Assembly: GCF_963678635.1 (NCBI RefSeq)
Contig: NC_087067.1
Coordinates: 17,119,639-17,183,638, forward strand
Source of the DNA: Symsagittifera roscoffensis
Taxonomy: Eukaryota; Xenacoelomorpha; Acoela; Convolutidae
Reading direction: 5' to 3'
DNA: 64,000 nucleotides
Shown: piece after piece, positions 55,043-64,000 of the stretch
Layout: every line of letters starts with the position of its first letter
How positions within the stretch are numbered: the stretch's first letter is position 1
Notes under the pieces: model-generated
What the model saw: only the letters and a program-made list of their open reading frames with translations
Told to the model about the DNA's origin: nothing
Databases searched by the model: none
Program-made: the position numbers and the translations under genes

Positions 55043-55660
55043 CTAGTAATTGTTATTGGTTCGTTGATAATTAGATCTGTTGTATGAATTGTTGCTTGAT
55101 CTATTGTTTTGGTAACGTTGATTTCGATTGTTTGAGTAACTTCTGTTCTTATTGTTTGAGTAGTTACTGTTTCTATTTTGTGATGAATTTCGTGATCTAT
55201 CGTTTGAGTAGTGTCTAATCCTAGAATTTGAATGGGAATTGGTATTAAATGAATATTCTCTTCTGTTTAAATTTGAGCGTGAATAGTTGTTTCTATATTG
55301 ATAATTTTGACTATTTGATTGACTATATCTATTCTGTAAGAAATTTCGTGAATTTCTTTGTTCTGGTGATCTGACTCTAAAACTAGAATTATGAGATGAT
55401 TTGTTTCTTGAATAATTTGAATTATGTGGGAGTGGTTTACCAGAGCTGTTATTACTATGTATATTTTTGTTTGGTAATTTTTGATTTTTTTTCATCTATT
55501 GATAGAATGATTTATTTGGTTCTTTGTACTTTTGTGGTTTGTTTTGGTTATCTTGTTGTTTTTGTCTACATTCAGCAATGCTGTGTCCGTATCTTCGGCA
55601 ATAATTACACCATTTTTTTGAAAGATGATTTTCCTTTGAAACTGGGATTTTTCTCATGTA
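55043..55660 (-). pseudogene. Gag zinc knuckle and Arg/Asn/Ser-rich region, block 1
   Basis: A CCHC knuckle (Cys-x2-Cys-x4-His-x4-Cys) lies near 55,560-55,610, followed by about 150 residues dominated by Asn, Ser, Arg and Tyr (repeated Tyr-Ser-Asn-Asn-Arg-type words). This looks like a disordered nucleic-acid-binding tail of gag. Fossil. Confidence 0.65.
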
Positions 55661-55683
55661 TATTTAAAATTTCAGTAATTTTT

Positions 55684-56391
55684 TCAGTTAGGTCTACATC
55701 TGAATCTTGTACAATTTTGTTGAAGTATTTGAATGTTGTGTTCTTGAATATCTTTGTGAACATCTTGTCTATATTGTAATCTATTTAATGCCCAATGGTG
55801 GAGTCGGCTACTTTCTTGATGTTGTCCAAATAGTGGGGGAGGTGCAACGAAAGTATTCCAATCTAACTGTAGAGGGGTGTTTGTTGATGATTGATCTTGG
55901 TATCTAGTGTCAAGGTTGGTGTGGAAATTAATTGGGAAGAGTGTTGATGATATTTGACTTAGAGATGGTGTTGATGGGACTGAAAGTGTTTCTGGTAGGG
56001 ATGATAGGGTTGTATCAGAAGAAATATCTATTGTTTCGTTTACTATATTTGGTTCACCTTGAGTATATGAGTGTGTTGTCCAATATGGTGGTCGTTCGGT
56101 GGTGTCTGGGGGGTTAAAATGGTTTTCTCTGATTTGTTCTGATGTTGGAGTTGAACCTAGATGGTCTGAGGGAATATTTGAAGTGCTATGTTGTGAAAGA
56201 AGTGTGGGAGTTTCTGGCAGTGTACTGCTTGAAAGTTCTGAGGTAGTTGGTGTTGGTGATTGGGGTATATTAAAATGAACTCTGGGGGTTTGAAAATTCC
56301 TATTTCGTCTCGGATGTATATTTTGTCTATATATTTCAAGTGTATTTTGATTTTGACTAATGTGTCTGACTCGATTGAGATCTTGTTGCAA
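55684..56391 (-). pseudogene. Proline/serine-rich ORF, copy 2
   Basis: Nearly identical to 46,703-47,431 over almost its whole length, with only scattered substitutions, until the block junction near 55,712. Beyond it (56,420-57,950) lie the duplicated small membrane ORF region and AT-rich sequence without a supportable gene. Confidence 0.45.
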
Positions 56392-57959
56392 GGTGGGATG
56401 TAAATTATTTGTTGGTTCACTTAAATATGCTTGGAGATTAACTGGTTCTAATGGTTCAGATAATCGTGCGTGTCGTTCTTCAAATAGGTATGGGTTTTTT
56501 TGAAAAGAAATGCGTGTTGATGGTTGGGGGTTGTTGGTAGTTGTAGGTGTTATTGGACTGCCTTGGGATGTTTTTGGTGGGGGCTGGTTTGATGGGGGTT
56601 GATTAGCAATTTTGAAAGGGTATCTGAGTTTTTAATTCTTATTGGGAAAAATTATGTTTATTATAATATTCTTAGAGAAAAAGTATCAAAAGAATAGTTG
56701 CTAAGGCGAATGTGACTATTGTCTTTTTTATACATTTGCACATTGTCATGATTAGGGATATTAAAAATGTGAGGAAAATTAGGAACAAAAGATAAAGATC
56801 TTTTCGATTAAAAATATATCGTATCATTTAAATAGATTTTATGTTTTCGTACCTGTAGATGTGGTCGAGGATTTGGGAGAGTTGGAGGTATATTTCAAAT
56901 AGGGAAAAGAAAATTGAAAAAAGCTTGCAAAAAATTGTAGAAAGGATTATGAGGGCTTCAATGGTTTCAATGAAAAAGAGTAGCAAAAATTTGAATAGAG
57001 TAGAAACTTTTGTGAAAAGGTTTGAAAGTTTTTGTCTTAAGTTATCGACTGTTATAGAAAGAAGTATTTAAAAAATGATTCGTTTCGTCAAATATTTTTT
57101 AAATTTTGGGGCAAATATCAAGAGTGGTAGAATTTTTTTTTTAATAATTATTTTTACGGTGTTTGGGAGGTCTTCATAGTTTAGTTTTTATTTGTTGAAT
57201 AATTGGAAAATCTTTGGATTATTTGTACTTTAGGCCAAATGATCATGGGTCTTTTTTGCTTTAGGCTAATTTGCAATTTTTGGTTGGAGGGTTTTTGAGG
57301 TCTGGATTGGGGAAAAATTATTGATTTTTGCATAAAATGATAGGGGAGGGTTGTATTATTGAAGTAGTGTTTGTTTTAGTTGTCAAGTTTTAGCAAGTTG
57401 CTTATTTTTGACCTGGAGGTGTTAAAGTTATAGTTATAGATATGCCTGGAGATTGATATCTGTCGGCTAATGAGTTCGTGTTAGACATAGTAAGGTGACA
57501 AATTTGAATGATATCTATTGGCTTAATTTGAATTAGAACTTATCGAGTTTATTTTCAGCATGTTAATACGGAAATCTGAAAATTTAAGGTGATTAAAAAG
57601 AATATTGACAATAATCAAAATCAAAGTTGTTTTTGAAATTCAACTTTCTTCAATATTTTAGATTGTGGGATGAATGTTTTATTGTTTTTTCGTGGTTGAC
57701 TTCTAAGTCGTGATGATTCTCTATGTTCGGATTTTTGTTGTTGATCCTATGGTAAGATTTTTTCTGTCATTTTTTAAAATTTTTCTTTCTTTTTGAGATA
57801 CTTTTGGTTCTGGTGTGTTTGATATTTGAGGGTTTGTGCTTTGCTGTTGGATTAATTTTTGATTTTTATTGGTATTAACGTTTTGATTTTGTTCCGTTTG
57901 TTGGTTGTTTTGAACGATGTGTAAACCCGTGAAAGAAAATAATTGAGTTAATTCGCGGA

Positions 57960-59080
57960 GTGCGTATTCTTTTGGATAATAAGGTAATAGGTTGTTACGG
58001 TGATGAACGATTTCTTTTTTATTGGAATCAGTAAGTTTGTATGTTACTTCAGTAGGTTTTTCAATTATTTGCTAGGGTCCTTTTTGAAGTGGTTGTAATT
58101 TTTTGTAGATTCTTTTTTGTGTATTGAATTTAGGTATTAAAACAAATGTTAAACCAATTTTTAAATCTGTGGCTGGCATGAAGCGTGAATTAAATTGGTT
58201 GTGTATATTTTGTCTTTTTAACAATTTCTTTGTTACTTTTTGGTAGATTTCATTGTGTTTTTCATCTCTATTTAAAATCCATTCGGTATGTGTACCGGAA
58301 GCTAATTTTAAAATTTATGGATGATGAAAGTGGTCTTCATCATGTGTATGTAAGGATAGATTATAACAAATTGAATCCTTATTTGGTTGACAATATCTTG
58401 GTGTATTTTTATGTGTATTTGCTGTAAACATAATTGGTTTTCGTGGCTTTTGATTAAAAACCATTTCGTATGGTGGCATTCCTAGAGTTGTTGTGATTTG
58501 TGAATTATAGGATAAGGGGAATAATTTTACATCTGCTGACCATTCAGTGTATCGTGTATCACTTCATTTATGATACATTGAAGATATTCTTGTAGTGAAC
58601 GGTTCATACCTTAGACTAATCCATTTGTCCAAGGTGCATGAGATGTACGTGGTTTTTGCTTGATATTATATAGGTGGCATAAGGTGATGATATTGTTATT
58701 TATTAATTCTGTTCCATTATCTGTGACTAGTATTTCGGGTAGTCCGAATTTAGCTATCCATATTTCTTAATGTGTTGTATATGCGTAATAAGCATTACAA
58801 TGTGGTACTGGGTTGAGTGCTACGTAGTGCGTAAATGCATCAACAATTACCCTAATATAAGAATTTCCTTCGGAGGATGGTGAAATTGGTCCTTTTGTGT
58901 CAAATGAAATTCTATGATTGAAATATAGACTTTGTCCTTTAAAATCTTGTTTTGATGCTATTTGTTTTTGATTTGGATAAGGTTTATTTAATTGACATAT
59001 TATGCAATCGTTGCATAATACTTTAATCCAAATTGGTGCATTTGGGATGTAAAAATTTTTTACGTAGAAATTTATTCTTG
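57960..59080 (-). pseudogene. Integrase region, block 2
   Basis: The same integrase landmarks as block 1 (Cys-Asn-Asp-Cys-Ile-Ile-Cys, Ser-Phe-Asp-Thr-Lys-Gly-Pro), together with the C-terminal part and its continuation. Fossil copy. Confidence 0.7.
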
Positions 59081-59081
59081 G

Positions 59082-60470
59082 AATCTTGTTTGATGTTCGG
59101 TAGTCCATTCAAAGTAATTTTGCTGTCTAAGGATGTTATAGAAAGGTCTTAAGTACAATTGCATTTTGTATACATATTTACTTAGAAAGTTTAACATTCC
59201 AAGGAATTCTTGGATTTTCTTTTTAATTGTGGGTGGTTGAAGTTTTTGAATTGCATGTATTCGTGATTTTAATGGAGTTATTGTGTTTCTTTCAAAAATG
59301 TGTCCAAGAAACTTTACGCGTGTTAGAAAAAAATGTGATTTGTCTGGACTGCTTTCATGTTTTCATTTTTTAGTATTTGGTGATACTGTTCTAAAATTAC
59401 AAACATTTCATCTTTAGTTTGTGATTGCATGAAAACTTTGTCTAAGTATGTGATTGCATGTTTCTTGAGTATAAGTGGTCTAAAAATTTACTCACAAAAG
59501 CTGAAAAAGCTGCTGCCCTATGGATATTCCATAGAATTATCTATTGAATTTGTATTGTTGGTTTCCAATAACGAATTGTGTTAACCGTCGTGATTGTTCA
59601 TCTAGAGGCATTTGGTTGTATGCGCTATTCATATCTGCGGTTGTGAAATATTTACCTTTTATCTTTGTTAGAAATACGTAAATAGGTTCAATAGGCCAAT
59701 TGCATTTAGATTTATCAATTAGTGAATTGAGATATCTAGCGTCTAGAACAACTTTTAGTGATTCGCCTTTAGCTAGGATGAAAACTGGGTTGATAAAGGT
59801 GTTACCTTTTGGTTGTTCTTCTTTATTTATTGGTGATATAATTTCATATTGTTCTAAAATGTCAAGTAGTCTGTTTACTTTATCATGTAAGTGTATTGGT
59901 ACTTTGCTTGCTCTATGTTTTCTGAAAACTGCGTTCAGGTTTTAAAGGTAAATGTAGTGGTGAACTATTTTTTCCAACATCGAATTTTGATGTTGCATAA
60001 ACTGTTGGATATTTTAATATTAATAATAGTTCGGCTAATTTGTCGAATTCGTTTTGTGTTATTTGAGAATGTTGAAAATTAAGCACTGTTAGAAACTTTT
60101 GTTGTTCTTCGGTATATTGTGATATTTTAAACGTTGGTTTAAAATATGGTGTCTTTGTGAAATAATCTGTGTTTCTTTTTTCGTTGCTTATTATATTGTT
60201 TATTGATAATTCTTCATCAAGAATTGTGGATTGGCATATATCCAGTAATTGTAATATATTATTGACTCGATATGCTACTTCGTTTGTGGGTAAAGTTGTG
60301 GCATTTGTTTCACAGTAACCTAAGAGTCCTAGAGGTAGGGTTATCTGGTATGGTGAATTGTTATACACGTGTAAAGAAATAATATCGGAGTTTGAATGTT
60401 TCATATATTTTATGGATGAAATTGTGATCCGAAAAAATTTATGAATGGGTTCAAATTGAAGGTCTGACAT
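59082..60470 (-). pseudogene. Reverse transcriptase region, block 2
   Basis: Matches 52,560-53,967 of block 1. RT strands around Leu-Asp-Ala-Arg-Tyr-Leu-Asn are recognisable on the minus strand near 59,730, and the upstream pol-connecting part (Met-Ser-Asp-Leu-Gln-Phe-Glu-Pro) begins near 60,470. Fossil copy. Confidence 0.65.
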
Positions 60471-60488
60471 AAAGAGATGTTGTTTGTT

Positions 60489-61258
60489 TTAGTTTTTATC
60501 GTACTGGTGAACTTGTTTGATTGGAAAGTTATACACATTTTCTGATAATGGCTTCAGGTATTTTCGTTCCTGATTGTATTTAGGATAAAATTTTGAGAAA
60601 AATGGTGGTTGATTGTTTGATCTTTGAAATAATGTCATAGATGTATTCTTCATTCTTGTGTACTTGTCTTTTATATGAAGTTTACTATTTAGGATGTTTA
60701 TTGTGGGAATATACTTGTTTATAAACGGTATGCCAATGATATTGTGTTTTATATCTGTTATGTGGAATGTTTGCTTAATTGGTTTGTTTAAAATTTTATT
60801 TTGCTCCATTGTTCTAGTGGGAACAAGGAAAAGTTAGATTTTTCATAATTTGCAGGCTGTTTTTTTGGTGTTAAGTTTGGGTGTAGTGTTTTGTTTTCAT
60901 TCCAAGTAGGGATGTTAATAATAATTGATTCTACTCCAGAGTCGAATAAAAATACTATTTCAAGATCTGGTGAATGAAATTCTTTACTTTTTGGACTTTC
61001 TAAGAGAAATGGAATTGTCCAAATTTTTTCTCTTGGCTGTTCTTTTTGTATATTTTGATAAATGTGGTTTGTACTTGAACATTGTACTTCGTCATTAATT
61101 ACGGCGTTAATTTCATTTACGTTCTGTTCAACTGGTACATTACTACTAATAGGTCTAGTGTAGTAGTTTTTAAGAAATTCCAATTGATTTTTGTAAATGT
61201 GTGAAGAGAAGGGTTGTTCGTATACAATAGGTTCGTAGTCATTTTCGACTGTGATCAT
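60489..61258 (-). pseudogene. Protease region, block 2
   Basis: A copy of 53,986-54,755, with the protease motif Phe-Asp-Ser-Gly-Val-Glu-Ser near 60,930. Fossil copy. Confidence 0.65.
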
Positions 61259-61499
61259 ATTAACTAAGATGGTATTATTTGTATCACTTTCGCTGTCTGT
61301 TGATTCACAATTAATGTGATTTATTTGTAATTCGGTACTTTCTGTATCATCGATATCAGGGGGTCTGAAGTTGTTTCTTCAGTTGCTTGTACCTGATTTA
61401 TTTGTCGTTGATGTTTTGGTGTATTACTTCTATATTGGTGTTGGGAATCGGAATAGCGATTATGATTTCTTTGAGGAGATTGAGAATAGTTTTGTTGTT

Positions 61500-62155
61500 G
61501 ATTATTGTAACTGGGACTCCTATTTTGTGAATTATTTTGTGATTTATTATAGTAATTGTTATTGGTTCGTTGATAATTAGATCTGTTGTATGAATTGTTG
61601 CTTGATCTATTGTTTTGGTAAAGTTGATTTCGATTGTTTGAATAACTTCTGTTCCTATTGTTTGAGTAGTTACTGTTTCTATTTTGTGATGAATTTCGTG
61701 ATCTATCGTTTGAGTAGTGTCTAATTTGAATGGGAATTGGTATTAAATGAATATTCTCTTCTGTTTAAATTTGAGCGTGAATAGTTGTTTCTATATTGAT
61801 TATTTTGACTATTTGATAGACTATATCTATTCTGTAAGAAATTTCGTGAATTTCTTTGTTCTGGTGATCTGACTCTAAAACTAGAACTATGAGATAATTG
61901 GTTTCTTGAATAATTTGAATTATGTGGGAGTGGTTTATCAGAGCTGTTATTACTATGTATATTTTTGTTTGGTATATTTTGATCTTTTTTCATGTATTGA
62001 TAGAATGATTTATTTGGTTCTTTGTACTTTTGTGGTTTGTTTTGGTTATCTTGTTGTTTTTGTCTACATTCAGCAATGCTGTGTCCGTATATTCGGCAAT
62101 AAATACACCATTTTTTTGAAAGATGATTTTCCTTTGAAATTGGGATTTTTCTCAT
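61500..62155 (-). pseudogene. Gag zinc knuckle and basic region, block 2
   Basis: A CCHC knuckle (Trp-Cys-Ile-Tyr-Cys ... Gly-His-Ser-Ile-Ala-Glu-Cys) lies near 62,060-62,110, followed by the Arg/Asn/Ser-rich tail. It joins the remaining gag upstream on the right, so this is the original position of the region. Fossil copy. Confidence 0.65.
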
Positions 62156-62249
62156 ATATATTTAAAATTTCAGTAATTTTTTCAGTTAGTTCTACATCTC
62201 AATCTTGTATATTGTTTATGTATGTAGTATTTGTTTCGCTTCTATTAAC

Positions 62250-64000
62250 TTATTGTAGTTTGAGATTTTCTGTTTCTTCGAGTTTCATTGTGATATCTGC
62301 TTGTTCTAGTTTATCAACTAGTTTTCTAAAATCTAGATCTGGTTCTCGAAGTGATGAGGGATGTGATGCTCTCTTTTTAATAGCTATTTTCCTTAATTGA
62401 TTTGTTAGAGTCATCATTAAGATTTCTGTCATTTTCGTGTTTTTATAATCATGAGTGTTAAGTGAATATGCTTTTCGAGCTAGTGTTTTGATTCTAACTG
62501 CCAATTGTTTAAATGTTTCATTCGGTAGTCTGCGAATTTCATTAAATAAAATTTTTGATGTTGTTTAATTCTTTCAGAATCAAACATTTTTGCACATTTT
62601 TGTGTAAATTTTTTCCAATCTATTTTTATGTCTATTGGTAAAACTGAAAACCAATTTTGAGCTGCGCGATCAAGTGTTGTTTGTATTAACGCTGTGCGTC
62701 TATGTATCCAATTTTGATGAAGTGGTGTATTAATTGGTTCAGGTCCTATATTTAAAATTAAATTTGCTGTGACTGCATTTAAATAATCTTCTACAGAATA
62801 TTCAGGGTCTGTTCCTGTGAATACCATCAGTTGTTTATTTGATGTTATCGACGATCCACCCCTTCGGTATGGATTCATAGTCATTTGTAGTGATTCTGCG
62901 GCATTTGGCATTTGTTAGTTTGTTAGTTGATTTTTTGTTATTTCATATTGTTGTAAATAGTATGGTAGTGGTATTCCATTTTGCATTTGCATTGGTTGAT
63001 AATAGTCTGTATGTGCTGGATTTTGTGAATGAAAATTATTATTTTGATATGAGTGGTTTGGTCTATGTTGTCGCATATGTTGTTCTCGTGTATATGGTTC
63101 AAAAATATCTGGTTGATTTACGTGATAAGAGTGGAGTTTTTAGGTTTGAAAATTTTATTGATGGTTTTGATCGTAAAAATGGTCATCATCTGATGAGAGA
63201 TAATTTTGTGTATAATAAGGTGTTTTTTGTTTATTTTGTTTTTGATGTTTACTGTTTTTATGCTGTTGAAAAAATGGGTAATTTTCAATTGGGTCTTTTG
63301 AAATTCGTGGGTTATCATCAAAATTTACTAAGTTTGATGTTGGTTGTTGGAAATTCTGTTGTTGTGAAAATAAATGATTTTGTGGGTTTGTACGAGGAGG
63401 TTTAGATGTTTGTGATTTATTTACATAGTTATAATTGTGTTATGCAAAATTACTTCTGGTGAATGTTCTTTGTTTTTATGTTGGTTTCGTCATTGGTCTA
63501 AATGTTTGGTAATCCATATGTGAATATTTTGGAGCAACCGAGGGTTTAACTGTAGATTTTAATGTTACTTGTGGTAACGTTGGATTTTTAGGTTTTGGCG
63601 TTGTAAGGTTTGGATGTATTGGTGAAATACTTTGCTGTGTAGTTTTTACAATTGTTCCAACTATTTCTTCGTTTATAAAATGGGATGGTGTTTGAATATC
63701 CTGTTGTGTAAGATTTCTAGTTCCATTGAAAATTTTTTGTTGTACAAGAGTTGAGTTTAAACTATTATTTTGTCTTTTATCGGGTAAAAATGAATTATAG
63801 TTTAAAGGTGTTGCATCTGTTGTAAGTGGAAATACTTTTACATAGTCTTTGTGAATAGCTATTGTACTGATTGCCTGACTTCAGATGTCTATTGAATATT
63901 CAGGATCCCAAATACAATCTGATTGTTCGGCAATGACAGTGTCATAATTGGTAATTTGAGGTCTAAAAATTTTTCTTGCTTGTGCTATTAAATCAATATT
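62250..64000 (-). pseudogene. Gag region of the retrovirus-like element, continuing past the window edge
   Basis: A capsid-like gag segment lies at about 62,250-62,911: Phe-Thr-Gly-Thr-Asp-Pro-Glu-Tyr-Ser-Val-Glu-Asp-Tyr-Leu-Asn, then Trp-Phe-Ser-Val-Leu-Pro-Ile, Trp-Lys-Lys-Phe and helices typical of retrotransposon gag. Upstream (62,912-64,000) the minus strand is Gln/Asn/His/Pro-rich low-complexity coding remnant. The plus-strand ORF at 62,890-63,405 is the shadow of this compositional bias. Fossil; the start lies outside the window. Confidence 0.65.

Larger units (their letters stand above)
46748..62205 (-). repeat. Head-to-tail duplication of a block of the retrovirus-like element
   Basis: Block 1 (about 46,748-55,711) and block 2 (about 55,712-62,205) carry the same parts in the same order: proline-rich ORF, small membrane ORF, integrase, RT, protease, zinc-knuckle region. 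At 55,700-55,715 sequence matching the gag zinc-knuckle flank (like 62,190-62,205) meets sequence matching the proline-rich ORF end (like 46,750), marking the junction. The blocks are highly similar; block 2 is the shorter. This suggests unequal recombination or replication slippage after the element inserted. Confidence 0.8.
42301..64000 (-). mobile_element. Envelope-bearing Ty3/gypsy-like (retrovirus-like) element, old and decayed
   Basis: On the minus strand the parts run from the right edge leftward: gag, CCHC knuckle and basic Asn/Ser-rich region, protease, reverse transcriptase, RNase H, integrase, a small membrane ORF, a proline-rich ORF and an envelope-like glycoprotein. Its 5' end lies beyond the window. 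A large block is present twice, head to tail, and part of the integrase region is doubled again within it. The coding regions are broken many times (well over ten), so this is a fossil, although the internal duplications are nearly identical and thus more recent. The RT/RNase H/integrase order is that of Ty3/gypsy. No LTR pair could be identified in the window. Confidence 0.8.

Noticed and set aside
62890-63405. A 171-residue plus-strand ORF
   Set aside because: It is the reverse shadow of Gln/Asn/His-rich gag sequence on the minus strand; Val/Phe/Tyr-rich composition is what that shadow predicts.

Overview
This 64 kb window comes from an AT-rich animal genome and appears to be almost entirely mobile DNA. 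I recognise no host gene, rRNA or functional tRNA. A nematode is my leading guess, from the AT-rich background and the types of element present. Nothing here is diagnostic, and a flatworm or arthropod is not excluded. Three large elements sit side by side.

Region 1 (about 1-17,000, + strand) is a Ty3/gypsy-type LTR retroelement. It is clearly less AT-rich than its surroundings and carries very long open frames. In order it holds a repeat-rich leader; gag with two CCHC knuckles; and pol with aspartic protease, reverse transcriptase, RNase H and integrase. The pol C-terminus resembles a TARG1/OARD1-type macro (ADP-ribose) domain. Two extra ORFs follow: one joins a coiled coil to an SGNH/GDSL-type esterase domain with all its signature blocks visible, and the other starts with a diverged SGNH-like domain. 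A polypurine tract lies just after the last ORF. I found no convincing LTR pair by eye, so the outer edges are open.

Region 2 (20,144-38,870) is a complete insertion of a Maverick/Polinton-type element, shown by long terminal inverted repeats and a perfect 6-bp target duplication (AGGCAT on both sides). I recognise none of the usual core genes (PolB, integrase, ATPase, protease, capsids), so it looks like a non-autonomous derivative. Its content is unusual: long inverted arms, a nearly 5 kb direct duplication on the right, three copies of a small zinc-finger gene each beside a 54-bp-period array of CCAAT boxes, several uncharacterised small genes, a strict 31-bp minisatellite, and terminal motif clusters flanked by inverted arms that differ between two clusters yet stay complementary.

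Region 3 (about 42,300 to past 64,000, - strand) is an old, much decayed, envelope-bearing Ty3/gypsy-like (retrovirus-like) element. Gag, CCHC, protease, RT, RNase H, integrase, a proline-rich ORF, a small two-helix membrane ORF and an envelope-like glycoprotein can be made out. A block of up to 9 kb from integrase-adjacent sequence through the gag zinc knuckle is present twice, head to tail.

The stretches between them (about 17,000-20,137 and 38,877-42,300) hold no gene I can support, only small inverted repeats and a possible tRNA-derived repeat. The most notable signals are the macro domain and esterases in a retroelement, and the paired motif geometry at the Maverick ends.
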